Assembly: GCA_043720395.1 (NCBI GenBank)
Contig: JAYSSR010000087.1
Coordinates: 1-64,000 of the forward strand
Direction of reading: 5' to 3'
Length of the DNA stretch: 64,000 nt
Source: JANOYY01 sp043720395
GTDB lineage: Bacteria > Actinomycetota > Acidimicrobiia > Acidimicrobiales > JANYDT01
Shown one piece after another: positions 52,007-61,513 of the stretch (its first letter is position 1; each line of letters begins with the position of its first letter). The notes under the pieces were generated by a model. The model did no database searches. It had not been told where the DNA came from and saw only the letters and a program-made list of their open reading frames with translations. The position numbers and the translations under genes are program-made.

Positions 52007-53410
52007 GTGAGCGTCGCCATGAGGGTCCGGGACGTGATCCAGCCGACGGTTGCGCCCATGGTCAATCCGAGGCGTCTGCTGATTTCGGCGATCTGCGGTG
52101 TGATCGCCTTCACGTCCGCCATGACCATTGTGTCTGCCGTGCTGTCCGATATAGCCGAGGACCTGAACTCGTCGACAGGCACATTGAGCTGGGCGGTCAC
52201 CGGCCTGTTCCTGACGATGGCCGTGTTCACACCGGTCATGAGTCGTATCGGCGACGTGCGTGGGCGGCGTCCGGTCTTCTTGCTCGGCACAGCGGTTCTC
52301 GCCGTCGCAATGACGCTCTGCGCTGTGGCACCGAGCGCGGCGACGTTCATCGGTCTGCGTGCACTGACTGGCTTCGGCATTGCCTGTGCCATGCCGAACT
52401 CGATGGCAATGGTCATCAACGCGTACCCGCCGGAGCGTCGCGCGCAGGCGCTCGGCTGGTTTCAGGGCACCGTGGCTGGGGTGCCGGTATTCGCGTTGAT
52501 CCTCGGGGCATGGATGACCGAGCGGTTCGGTTGGCGCAGCGTCTTCTTCTTCCTCGCACCTGTGGCTCTGATCGGATTCGTACTCGGCGTCCGCGACGTC
52601 TACGACGTGGGTGAGCGCCGTAAGGACCTCACGGTCGATTGGTGGGGTGCCGCGACACTCGGCCTCGCCGTGATGGCGTTCCTGCTCGCACTTGAACGGG
52701 CGAAGCATTCGAGCTTCACCGACCGCTGGTGCCTGCTCCTATTCGTGGGCGCTCTGGTCCTTTTGGTGGCGTTCATTTGGGTTGAGCGGCACACGGCGCA
52801 ACCGCTCCTGCGACTCGACTACTTCTCGCGTCGCAACTTCACCGGTCCGCTCATCGCACAGCCGACCACGCAGTTCGCCTACATGGGCGGGATGGTGCTG
52901 ACGCCGCTCATGCTTCGCAACGTATTCGGCATGGGCGTTGGCGCGAGCAGCTGGCTGTTGCTGTTGCGGCCCGCCTTCTACGCCGTTGGCGCGCCTCTCG
53001 GCGGCCGACTCGAGCGCAGCGTCGGAGTGCGGTTCCTGGTCGCAGTCGGCACGCTCGGTGTTGTGGCATCCATGGTTGCCTTTGCGCTCGCGTCGGCAAC
53101 ACACACCCTTGCGTTTGCCGTGGTGGGTCTCGTGCTTTCGGGTTTCGCGATCGGCCTCGCCGTGCCGGGCTACTCCACGGCGATCTCAGCGGCAGTCGAC
53201 CGTGCAGACCTCGGCATCGCGAACGGAATGAGCAGCATGATCATGAACCTCGGCACGTTGACCGGCATCCAGACGATGTTCGTGATCCTCGGTGAGCGTC
53301 GCAGCTCGCGGGCCTTCACCGAGGTATGGATCACGGGTGCAGTTGTTGCCGCGGTCGGAATCGTAGGCACACTGATGATGCGTCCGAATCAGCGGGTTTC
53401 CGACACATGA
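52007..53410 (+). CDS. MFS transporter
   Basis: A 467-residue transporter of the drug:H+ antiporter type. Helices begin RLLISAICGVIAFTSAMTIV; motif A is SRIGDVRGRRPVFLLGTAVL; GWFQGTVAGVPVFALILGAW follows. Fourteen helices fit the profile. The substrate is unknown; its position 55 bp after the CoA-transferase suggests a linked catabolic role. GTG 52007 or ATG 52019 could be the start. Confidence 0.87.
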   Translation: MSVAMRVRDVIQPTVAPMVNPRRLLISAICGVIAFTSAMTIVSAVLSDIAEDLNSSTGTLSWAVTGLFLTMAVFTPVMSRIGDVRGRRPVFLLGTAVLAVAMTLCAVAPSAATFIGLRALTGFGIACAMPNSMAMVINAYPPERRAQALGWFQGTVAGVPVFALILGAWMTERFGWRSVFFFLAPVALIGFVLGVRDVYDVGERRKDLTVDWWGAATLGLAVMAFLLALERAKHSSFTDRWCLLLFVGALVLLVAFIWVERHTAQPLLRLDYFSRRNFTGPLIAQPTTQFAYMGGMVLTPLMLRNVFGMGVGASSWLLLLRPAFYAVGAPLGGRLERSVGVRFLVAVGTLGVVASMVAFALASATHTLAFAVVGLVLSGFAIGLAVPGYSTAISAAVDRADLGIANGMSSMIMNLGTLTGIQTMFVILGERRSSRAFTEVWITGAVVAAVGIVGTLMMRPNQRVSDT

Positions 53411-53426
53411 CCCCTTCAGGCCCCCT

Positions 53427-54551
53427 ATGAGTGCGCGCGCCACTGCTCTGAGCGCGCTGCGAAGCAGCTCGACGCACTCGGCTTCTTCGGCGACCGTCCC
53501 CGTGGTCGGAGGCCCCGGATGGGTTCGCCCGAGCCATGACCTGCAACAAGCCCTTGAGAAGGACCGAACGCGCGTCTCGATGGTGTACGGACTCGAGAAG
53601 CCTCACAGCGTCGTTGGGGGCCGATCCCAATTACGTAAACATTGGACGCCGATACTCAAGAAAAAGTCGCTGCACCCGTTTGCAAAAACTGTCGATGGCC
53701 TCGACACGAAGGGCATCGCTTCTGTCGACTCGCTCGCGAACGACACCTGGCGGGAATATCCATCGAGGGGCGCGAAGGTTTCAGGAATCTTCCGCGACTT
53801 CGACCGACGGGATGTGTCGGCGAGAATGCCTACGGCGGGGATGCGTGAAACGTTCCGGCAACGGGCAGTCGCCGAACGTGCGGTGAGCGTGCCTCCTGGG
53901 AGCTCAGCTTCGATGGGCAACGCCGATGAGCTGAGCGCGGAGTTCGCGGCTGGGCTTTTCGCTCACCCGGATTACTCGCCAGACCGCACCGTCGGACAAC
54001 TTCGAAACCAACAAAGCTTTTTGTCCTTGCGAGCAAAGGAGGGAAAACTCAAAGAGAATGGCGTCCCAATACCGGCTGAACAGGACAATGGGCGGGATCT
54101 GGCCTTTCGGATACAGACCATGCGCAGCTCGAAGTACGGCATCGAGTTCGGCCAAAAACCTGGACGCCAAATCCTGTTTGAAATGTCTGGTATGGACACG
54201 AACGCCGCAGCAGATGAAAAACTGCCGGTCCGGACGCTGCCCGTTACCGGTCGAAGCGATTCCGACGGGAACCAGCTTCGGTCGATCACGAACGCCGAAC
54301 TCCGTAAGGCCTTTCGGCACGATGTGAGCGATGAATCGCTGTCGTTCTTCGAGAGCGGTAACACCGCTGAGGCCCCCTGGTTGAATTCAAAGAGTGACGT
54401 ATGGAAGTCGTATCTCCGCGAGCGGTGGAAGAAATACGGGATACCGAATCAGCCGATGCCTGACCCGCAGTCTCGGTTGGATTTCCGAAAGGTGAACCTG
54501 CACCTGAACCAACGCAAGAACGCGCGCCGTCGACCGATCGCGAAGCTCTGA
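53427..54551 (+). CDS. Unknown protein next to the injection-system locus
   Basis: A 374-residue, charged, soluble protein that I do not recognise. There is no signal peptide or membrane segment. The first 50 residues are Ser/Ala-rich (MSARATALSALRSSSTHSAS); the rest has many Lys/Arg and few hydrophobic stretches (LRERWKKYGIPNQPMPDPQS). Base use is noticeably less GC-rich than in its neighbours, hinting at transfer. It follows the MFS gene by 16 bp and ends 97 bp before the tail locus. It could be a cargo protein, but nothing proves that. Confidence 0.6.
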   Translation: MSARATALSALRSSSTHSASSATVPVVGGPGWVRPSHDLQQALEKDRTRVSMVYGLEKPHSVVGGRSQLRKHWTPILKKKSLHPFAKTVDGLDTKGIASVDSLANDTWREYPSRGAKVSGIFRDFDRRDVSARMPTAGMRETFRQRAVAERAVSVPPGSSASMGNADELSAEFAAGLFAHPDYSPDRTVGQLRNQQSFLSLRAKEGKLKENGVPIPAEQDNGRDLAFRIQTMRSSKYGIEFGQKPGRQILFEMSGMDTNAAADEKLPVRTLPVTGRSDSDGNQLRSITNAELRKAFRHDVSDESLSFFESGNTAEAPWLNSKSDVWKSYLRERWKKYGIPNQPMPDPQSRLDFRKVNLHLNQRKNARRRPIAKL

Positions 54552-54648
54552 AGATGGTTCGAGACAGTCAATATCCCCGGTGCCGGTGCGGTGATGGTTC
54601 CGGGCTGGTCCCGGGCGTGGGAACCGGGTCTATCGACAAGCCGAGAGG

Positions 54649-55278
54649 CTATGGGGCGGTCGGACTGCTCTGCGTCTGTTGGACGACGGGCTCATGCGTC
54701 GTAGGTGGCTTGTGCGTAGACACTGGCAAGTCTGCGGGCGCAACACTCGCCTTCACGAACTGGTAGTAGAACGGTGAAGTGTGCGTGTCGGCGACGGCGA
54801 GTTGGAGTGTTGTACCGGGGACTGGGTAGAACGTTGATCGTCTGATCGCGGCCCCGTTCGCGCCGCAGTTCTTCAGCACGAATCCGCTTAGGGTCGGCTC
54901 GGTTGTTTCGTTTGGCGGATCAACAAGGTCCCAGAGCTGGCAGGGATTGCCGGGGTCAAGTGCGGCAACCGTGATTGTCGCGTTCGCCGCTGTTCCTCCG
55001 GTAAGGGCCAGTGGTTTGATGTTCCCCACGGTCACGTAACTGATGATCTGGAATACGGTGGCGGACACGGCCACAGGGAACCAGAGCAGCGTCGGGTTGA
55101 GGAGAGGATCCCCGACTGATGTTTGCAGTGTGACGTTTCCCGACGGTGGCAGTCCGCTGGCACTGAACGCGAGGCGTCCGATACCTGCTGCCTCTGCGTC
55201 AGTGCTCACGATGAGGTAGGGGCCGCTCGTAAGGATCGGCTTCGGTGACGGCTTTGTGTGGATCGTTGGTGTAGCCAT
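54649..55278 (-). CDS. Lectin-like protein at the end of the tail operon
   Basis: A 209-residue protein with no signal peptide. Residues about 20-110 are beta-rich (GIGRLAFSASGLPPSGNVTL). NPCQLWDLVDPPNETTEPTL (about 109-128) contains the Gln-x-Trp motif typical of ricin-type beta-trefoils, and VLKNCGANGAAIRRSTFYPV a possible second lobe. The C-terminus is Pro/Thr-rich. It is the last gene of the minus-strand tail operon, 72 bp after the gpI-like gene, and could form part of a fibre or receptor-binding tip. GAAAGG precedes ATG 55278. Confidence 0.6.
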   Translation of the reverse strand: MATPTIHTKPSPKPILTSGPYLIVSTDAEAAGIGRLAFSASGLPPSGNVTLQTSVGDPLLNPTLLWFPVAVSATVFQIISYVTVGNIKPLALTGGTAANATITVAALDPGNPCQLWDLVDPPNETTEPTLSGFVLKNCGANGAAIRRSTFYPVPGTTLQLAVADTHTSPFYYQFVKASVAPADLPVSTHKPPTTHEPVVQQTQSSPTAP

Positions 55279-55350
55279 GGTCAGGGCCTTTCGGTGGTGG
55301 GATTTCGGTGCGCTGGGGAAGTCGAGGTGGGCATGGGCGAGTTGGCGGAT

Positions 55351-57057
55351 TCACGCGACGATCCGAACTTCAACGGAGTATCCGAACGGCACGAATTCCG
55401 CAGCGGTGGCCATCAGCGCTCGGAGGCGGCGGAAGCGGTCCGTACCGGAGTGGGCACCCACCTCGCCACCGTGGTGTCCGGCGGTGCGCGCAGCAACCGG
55501 CGCGCTCCACGTGACGAGCCCGTAGTTCGGATCACCGAATTGGCGAGAGAGAAGTGCCGGTTGGGGATTGCCGCAGTCGTCGACGATCCGTCCGTCGCAA
55601 CGATCCGGGACATCCGACTCGGCAGCGATCCAGCACAACGACGCCCGGCCCGAACCGACGTCGGCAATCGACACCGGGTCGGCGAACACAGATGAACGCG
55701 CATTGAGGACGCTGGTGGCGAGCATCCCGAGAAACGTCGATCCGTCGGTGCGCAATTCGCCAACGGAACTCGCGCCGTCGACAATCGAATCCGTGATGGA
55801 CGCTACCGAGGCGCAGACCTGGCCCACGAGAGAACGCTCAACAACAAGACGGTCGGCCACGACGCACAACGGCACGTCGGTTGGAGCGCGGACGGTGCAG
55901 TCCCGCAGCGTCAAATGGATGCCCGAATCCGCGAAGACGCCGCCGCAAATCACGAGCCCGTCGAGCTCGACGGTCGCACCGCGGGTCGAGAACGCGCCGA
56001 CGGCAATGACAAGATCGCCGACCAAAGTGGGACGACAACCGGGCGCGGCCCGAACCCGCACCCACCCCGAGGCCGGTACAACCACGATCAGCGCGTCGAC
56101 GTTGTACAGCCCGTTGTCCTCCACCACGATCTCCGTACACATGCGGAGAAGCTCGAACGCCCCGGCGAGTGACAGGAGCCGGTGGCCGGCACGATCGATC
56201 CGATGAACCGTCGTCCCTCGTGGCGCGTCGGTCACCGGACGTGGATACGGTCCGCCGCCGATATCAGAGCCGAACGGATACCAGAAGTCAACGAAGATGC
56301 GTCGGTTATGTCGGTCCCGTCGGCCCGGTGCCACCGTGAGGCGTCCGCGATCAAGATCGACGAAGGCAACCACCGGACCGTCCCGCTCGGGCCGCTCCCA
56401 GCCCGACAAATCACGCGCCGCGATCTGTCCGCGCAGAAGGATGCTGCCGTTCAGGACAACGCGCGCCGACTCGGGCTCCGAAGCCGTTGGGGGCCGCAGT
56501 CCTTCGTCCGAGCCGAGCAGGCATATGAGCGGCACCGTCTCAACGGGGCTGATGCCGATCCCGAGTCGCACGGGCGCGTCTATGGCGAACGGATGGAGGT
56601 GGTAGCCGCCGGGAACGACGGGGTTGAACTCCACCGAGTTGAGGGGATACCACGCGCGGGTCCAAACCTCCAGCCCGACCGTTCGCTCGTGGTTGCCATC
56701 GACGGACTCGCCTTCGCTCGCTCGCACCTGCCAGCCGCTGCTGTCGTTGACAGCCAAGATCAGCGCTTCGAGCGAACCCTTCTGTCGACGACGCAGCATT
56801 GCGTTCCCAACGACGGCGCGACTCGGAGACCGTCCGTCGCCTGCGTCCGCAATGCCGACCAGCGCCCCGATGAATGGCACGACGGACTGGTCGCAGGTCT
56901 CGATGAAGGCGTCGTCGTAGAGAGCGTCGATGTCTCGCGCGGCCCGATCAAGCTCAGCCTGGAGCACGCCGACAAACTCTGCGAGGTCGTGGCCGTGCTT
57001 GTCGCGCTCGCGATACAGCGCCGGAAGAAGCCCGAGCAGACCTCCGGTCGAGCTCAC
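55351..57057 (-). CDS. Phage-tail gpI-like protein with beta-helix C-terminal half
   Basis: A 568-residue protein. The N-terminal 180 residues match the P2 gpI-like tail family (LLGLLPALYRERDKHGHDLA, DIDALYDDAFIETCDQSVVP, then GALVGIADAG), a baseplate wedge component. Residues about 330-500 form short repeated strands (VELDGLVICGGVFADSGIHL, LTLRDCTVRAP) like a right-handed beta-helix, the fold of tail spikes. The GTG start (57057) overlaps the TGA of the baseplate gene as GTGA, so translation is coupled. Upstream in-frame codons belong to that gene. Confidence 0.85.
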   Translation of the reverse strand: MSSTGGLLGLLPALYRERDKHGHDLAEFVGVLQAELDRAARDIDALYDDAFIETCDQSVVPFIGALVGIADAGDGRSPSRAVVGNAMLRRRQKGSLEALILAVNDSSGWQVRASEGESVDGNHERTVGLEVWTRAWYPLNSVEFNPVVPGGYHLHPFAIDAPVRLGIGISPVETVPLICLLGSDEGLRPPTASEPESARVVLNGSILLRGQIAARDLSGWERPERDGPVVAFVDLDRGRLTVAPGRRDRHNRRIFVDFWYPFGSDIGGGPYPRPVTDAPRGTTVHRIDRAGHRLLSLAGAFELLRMCTEIVVEDNGLYNVDALIVVVPASGWVRVRAAPGCRPTLVGDLVIAVGAFSTRGATVELDGLVICGGVFADSGIHLTLRDCTVRAPTDVPLCVVADRLVVERSLVGQVCASVASITDSIVDGASSVGELRTDGSTFLGMLATSVLNARSSVFADPVSIADVGSGRASLCWIAAESDVPDRCDGRIVDDCGNPQPALLSRQFGDPNYGLVTWSAPVAARTAGHHGGEVGAHSGTDRFRRLRALMATAAEFVPFGYSVEVRIVA

Positions 57058-60000
57058 CTGTTCGCCTCGGTCGGGGAGAGCGCGAGGTGCCGAAGGGCGA
57101 GGAGCACCGCGGGCCGGACGGTACCCGTGGCCCGGTCCCAATGTGCCCGCGGTGCGAGCAGGGTACCGATCGTTGGGGCGACTTCGCCGACGAGGTGGAG
57201 ACCCGTGACTGTCACATGGAGGACACCTGGCACGCTGCCGATGAGCGACTCGACCTGCTGTGGGGTCACCGTCTGGCCAAACTTGCTCGCGGCCGCGGCG
57301 AAGCGACGGTGCAAGACGTCGCGCACGTGCCCGCGAACGGAGGCGGGTGCCCCTGGCACCAGTTCTACCGATGCCGCGATCGCGAACCCGACCTCGGTGT
57401 GCGTGGACACCGTCACGCGGGTGGCCGTCAGTTGGGATCCGACGATGGCGCGGTGGAGTTCGTCGAGGAGCGGGTTTTTCGCCGGGAATGGGTTCCCCGC
57501 AGCGTCACCGACGGTCACGTGGACCAGGCGGCCAGCAGGGTCTCGGAGGTCGACGACGTCGCATCGGCCGACACCGTCGAAACCCGAGGCAAAGGACGCG
57601 TAGTCCATGAACGACACGATCCGATTCGTTGACGCGACGCGAGCCGGGATGCTCGCCCGTAGCTGTTCGGGTGCCTCGCCGGCTAACCCTGCGACGGTGG
57701 AGATCGGATTCGTGACGCTGCGGATGCCGATGGGTGAGCTTCTCAGGACGGTGAGCGATCCGGGAGGGAGCGCCGAGCCTCCGCTGCCCGTCCGATACGT
57801 GGCGGTCACGTTGTCCGTTCCGCTCGGTGCACGCGCCCCGTTTCGACCGTCACCGAACACCACCGACACTCGCCCATCGTCGGCAACGAGCTGTGCATAG
57901 ACGTGGTCGCTCGGACCGGCGTCGAGCAGCGAGGCGACCTCGCGCCACTGCGTTGCCCCCGGTGCGTGGACCTCCGAGTGGCCGCTGCGCCATGTGGCCG
58001 GTCGCCGCTGCCCGATCCAGACCTCGAGCGACGACGCGGATCCCGAGGGATCGTCGGAGACGACGCGCGTCAACGGTCCCTTCGTGAGTGAGAAGCGCTG
58101 GAACGCGGCCGCGTTGCCGCTGCCTAACAGGTCGACGGCGAGCGTCTCGCCCTGGGTCGCTTCGATGACATTGGCGTTCAGCGACACCGTGGCACCGTCG
58201 TAGAGGCCGTCGAGGGGTCGGTCGAATTCGAGCGAAGCATCGCCGGGTGTCGCGACGACTTGCGCGATCCTGCGCACCTCTGCGGTAGCGAGGGTGCCTT
58301 TCAGCGGCGGAACCACGCCGAGTCCGACGTCTGCGTCGAAAGAAACCGTGCGGGTGCCGAGTTCGACAGACCACGTGGCGAGCGAACCGCCGGCCCTAAC
58401 CGGCGTACGGACGATGGTCATCGGGCTCGGCAGACCTTCAATCGATAATGAACCGGCCAGTCGGGTCAACACCAGTGGGCGAGAGGCCTCGTCGATAGTC
58501 CAGCGCCTTCCCGTGAGCAGCGTGTCGACGCCCGCGTGGGCGGCAACGGCCACGCCTGAACGCGCAAACATTGCGAGAAGCGTCGCCGGAAGAACTCCCG
58601 CCTCGAGGTCTGCAACGAGTTCCGCGAGGTCCTGCTCGTCGGTGATCGGCGCTCCGCCGAGTGGCATCGGCGCGATCGGAACTCGGTGTCCGCCGCTGTC
58701 GGTCGCCACGACGATTCGGTCGGCACCTACGAGGCAGAGTTCGTCGTGGACCAGTAGGCAGCGGACGCTGTTGAAGAGGCCGATCGGCCGCGGGTGCCAG
58801 GTACCGGCTGGGGACAGTTCGAATAGGCCATGATCGAGGGTCGCTAGCACGACGGTCCCATCCGGACGAACCGCGACACCGGTCAGGGTGGTCGCCGCGC
58901 ACGGGGCGAACGAGATCTCCCAGGTGTTGCTTGCTGGCGATGCCGACGTTGTTGTGGCTGGTGTTGCCGACAGCGCGAAAACGCCGTGCGAGGCCGTCGC
59001 TGCGTAGACGGTGGATTGTGCCATCGCAATGCCTACGACGTCGATCCCGACGAGGCCGTAGGGAGTCCAGGTTCCCTCCGCCGTCCGCTGCCACACCCCC
59101 GTGGCGGTTCCCGCAAGAATCGAGCCGTCCTCCATCGCATGAAAACAGCGGACCGCCGTGGTGAGCCCGTCTGCGGCGAAGTCGGCGGCCCGATCAGTTC
59201 CCGCACCGCGAACGACGGAGATTCCGTGGGACGTGCCGAGAAGCAGCGGAGCGAACGAGTGCGGGTCGTCTGTGTCGACGCTCTGCGGACGATGCTCGCG
59301 ACCCAGCGGCACGATCGCGGACACCTTGGTACCGAAGCGATTCGGCGTAAGCCGCTTCGGCGTCGACTCGTCGTTCGCCCACACGAGAACGTCGCCGTCC
59401 GACGTTCCCGCCACGAGTGACCCGTCGACCGTCGAGAGCGCAGTTACGGCGTCTGGGTAAAGGCATCGAGTGTTTGTCGACTGCGTCGAAACGTCGGCAA
59501 GGTTCGTGATGAGCACCGGGCCTTCGATGGTCGCGGCCACGAGTTGATCACCCCACACGGCGAGCGCCCGTATGCCCCAGCCTGCGAATGCGGGTTCCGC
59601 TGCCATCGCCGGTCTCGGCCGTGCGAGAGGTTCGAGCGCAACGCACCCGCCGACGTGTCCCAGCGCAACTGCGCAACGGGTGCCGGTGATGGCGACGAGT
59701 CCGCCGACGGGGGGCAGTGGTCCGTCCTCGACGCGAACTCGACGACCCCCGACGAGCGACAGCGAGCGTTTCGTCGGTGCCGGTGATGTGTTGCCGGAGG
59801 GAGTCCGCGTGGTCGGCGAAGTGGTCGGTGATGTGGTCGGCGATACCCGCCCGTACTGCGCAACGACGGCCCGGCCGGTCGTCGTTCGCGGCGCCGCGGG
59901 CAACGTCGGAGACGGTGTCGTTGCGTGGGTCGGCGAGGAACGTCCGGCCGAAACACCGTTGAGATCGGTCACGAGGTGGACAGTCGTCGTGGCAAGCGAG

Positions 60001-60956
60001 AACGTCGCGTTCAGTTCGTCGGCGAGTGCCTGGCTCGGCGTGCGGTCGTGCAACTCGTCCAGCGTTGCGGTCGTGTTTTGCGTTGATACGTCGGCGCTCA
60101 GTGTTAGCCGGGTCACTCGCCCCGTCGAGCCGTAGTCCGTCCGGCTCTCGGTGTCGACCGAGTTCACGACGTAGCGCTGCACGACTTCCGACGACGCGGA
60201 CGGGGACAGCGCCACAACGTCACCGGCTTTCACCGTGCTGGCACCCGTCGCAAGCCAGACGTACGGCTCGTTGGATCCTCCGGTGATGTCCCATCTCGGC
60301 CAGTTCTGGTTGGCGTACCCGACTGCGGAACTCACCGCGACGGGTCTGCCGGTGTGAGCGACCGCACTCACCCCGGCGAGCAGTGAGTTGGCGGTCGCTG
60401 CGCCGCGGTCGATGATCGTGGGCAGCGCGTCCGACCCGGCATCGGGTGCCGTCCAGCGACCGTCGCCATGGCCGGTCCAGACACCGTCGGCCGTCGCGGC
60501 GTAGATGGTTGAGGAATCGTGGGACAGCGCAGTAACTGCGGTCTTGGGGCCGTTCGCGACCTGTTGCCACGAGTCCGCCAGGTCAAACTTTGTCGAGGCG
60601 GCAAAGACTCCTCTCGACGTCCCAGCGAACCATTGCTCGTCAAAATCCAGAAGCGACGTAGCCGGGTGAGGCACGACGAGTTCCGAGGTTTGGCCATGCG
60701 GAGACACGTGGTGGACGCCGGTCGAGGACGCAACCAACAAGGCACGTGGGTCCGTCGGGGTCAGCGGGTCCGCAGGGGCCAACGCGATGGCGGTGACCGC
60801 GGCACCAACGAGGCCGCACGGGTGCCATCCGCTCACGAGATCCGGGGCCGCGTAGAGACCCTGGTCCGTGCCGGCGAACAGCATCGACGTGCCTATTGTG
60901 CTTGCCGCTTTCACCGTCGCTCGTCCGGAAGCGACAGGAGCATCCGATCGGGTCAC
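57054..60956 (-). CDS. Giant baseplate J-like protein with two beta-propeller-like regions
   Basis: A 1300-residue protein. Residues about 20-210 and 440-770 contain many repeats ending in Gly-hydrophobic-aromatic patterns (LFAGTDQGLYAA, WFAGTSRGVFAA, IYAATADGVWTG; ILAGTATGVW, VYAATASHGVFAL), a beta-propeller layout. Between them is a baseplate-type stretch (YVVNSVDTESRTDYGSTGRV) and a Thr/Pro/Ser linker (VSPTTSPTTSPTTRTPSG). From about 880 on it is baseplate-J-like (YRTGSGGSALPPGSLTVLRS, RIVSFMDYASFASGFDGVGR), as in putative baseplate assembly proteins of contractile systems. GTG 60956 overlaps the TGA of the muralytic gene (GTGA). Confidence 0.87.
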   Translation of the reverse strand: MTRSDAPVASGRATVKAASTIGTSMLFAGTDQGLYAAPDLVSGWHPCGLVGAAVTAIALAPADPLTPTDPRALLVASSTGVHHVSPHGQTSELVVPHPATSLLDFDEQWFAGTSRGVFAASTKFDLADSWQQVANGPKTAVTALSHDSSTIYAATADGVWTGHGDGRWTAPDAGSDALPTIIDRGAATANSLLAGVSAVAHTGRPVAVSSAVGYANQNWPRWDITGGSNEPYVWLATGASTVKAGDVVALSPSASSEVVQRYVVNSVDTESRTDYGSTGRVTRLTLSADVSTQNTTATLDELHDRTPSQALADELNATFSLATTTVHLVTDLNGVSAGRSSPTHATTPSPTLPAAPRTTTGRAVVAQYGRVSPTTSPTTSPTTRTPSGNTSPAPTKRSLSLVGGRRVRVEDGPLPPVGGLVAITGTRCAVALGHVGGCVALEPLARPRPAMAAEPAFAGWGIRALAVWGDQLVAATIEGPVLITNLADVSTQSTNTRCLYPDAVTALSTVDGSLVAGTSDGDVLVWANDESTPKRLTPNRFGTKVSAIVPLGREHRPQSVDTDDPHSFAPLLLGTSHGISVVRGAGTDRAADFAADGLTTAVRCFHAMEDGSILAGTATGVWQRTAEGTWTPYGLVGIDVVGIAMAQSTVYAATASHGVFALSATPATTTSASPASNTWEISFAPCAATTLTGVAVRPDGTVVLATLDHGLFELSPAGTWHPRPIGLFNSVRCLLVHDELCLVGADRIVVATDSGGHRVPIAPMPLGGAPITDEQDLAELVADLEAGVLPATLLAMFARSGVAVAAHAGVDTLLTGRRWTIDEASRPLVLTRLAGSLSIEGLPSPMTIVRTPVRAGGSLATWSVELGTRTVSFDADVGLGVVPPLKGTLATAEVRRIAQVVATPGDASLEFDRPLDGLYDGATVSLNANVIEATQGETLAVDLLGSGNAAAFQRFSLTKGPLTRVVSDDPSGSASSLEVWIGQRRPATWRSGHSEVHAPGATQWREVASLLDAGPSDHVYAQLVADDGRVSVVFGDGRNGARAPSGTDNVTATYRTGSGGSALPPGSLTVLRSSPIGIRSVTNPISTVAGLAGEAPEQLRASIPARVASTNRIVSFMDYASFASGFDGVGRCDVVDLRDPAGRLVHVTVGDAAGNPFPAKNPLLDELHRAIVGSQLTATRVTVSTHTEVGFAIAASVELVPGAPASVRGHVRDVLHRRFAAAASKFGQTVTPQQVESLIGSVPGVLHVTVTGLHLVGEVAPTIGTLLAPRAHWDRATGTVRPAVLLALRHLALSPTEANR

Positions 60957-61513
60957 GGTGCTGCACCCGACCCCAGAACGTGCAACGCGCGCCTGTAGTA
61001 GGTCTCTCGGTCGGTTAATCCGTTCAGTCCGCCGTTGATTCTCCTGGTTATATCTACAAAGTTTTCTTCATCAGCCAACGTATTCAGGCCATGGCAGGTC
61101 CAGAAGGATCCAGCAATCCTGAATCCGACGGCCGATGTTGCGGCAAGCTCCGGGTTCGTGAGCAGGTTCAGACCGAGACGTTGGCCGTAGAGGCCGTAGT
61201 TCGCGCGACCGGTGATCTGCAAGGGACCGCGGCCCCTGAACAAGGGCCCGTCGCCCTTGACGGTGTTGCCGAGTTCCTTTGCCTTAGGCCCCGGCGGGTC
61301 GTAGAGCTTCTGGGCAGCAGATGGACCCCAGATCTCCTCCATATACCGAAGCTCTCCGCTTTCCTCCGCCAATTGCGCAAGGAACGCGGCCACGCGCAGC
61401 GTCGTCGTGATCTCGAATTCGGCCATCGCACTGTTCAGGTCGCCGAGATATTCCGTGAGGTGAGCATCCGTCGCGCCCGGCATGATCTCCTGAAGTAGTG
61501 CCTTGATGACCAT
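60953..61513 (-). CDS. GH19-like muralytic enzyme in the tail operon
   Basis: A 186-residue glycoside hydrolase of the chitinase-19/endolysin type. The catalytic region is VAAFLAQLAEESGELRYMEE, where family members have HES; the catalytic Glu is kept and the His replaced by Glu. FRGRGPLQITGRANYGLYGQ and ITRRINGGLNGLTDRETYYR are further family motifs. It probably cuts peptidoglycan to let the tube through, or frees the particles. ATG 61513 is the first gene of the operon. No signal peptide or holin is visible. Confidence 0.85.
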   Translation of the reverse strand: MVIKALLQEIMPGATDAHLTEYLGDLNSAMAEFEITTTLRVAAFLAQLAEESGELRYMEEIWGPSAAQKLYDPPGPKAKELGNTVKGDGPLFRGRGPLQITGRANYGLYGQRLGLNLLTNPELAATSAVGFRIAGSFWTCHGLNTLADEENFVDITRRINGGLNGLTDRETYYRRALHVLGSGAAP

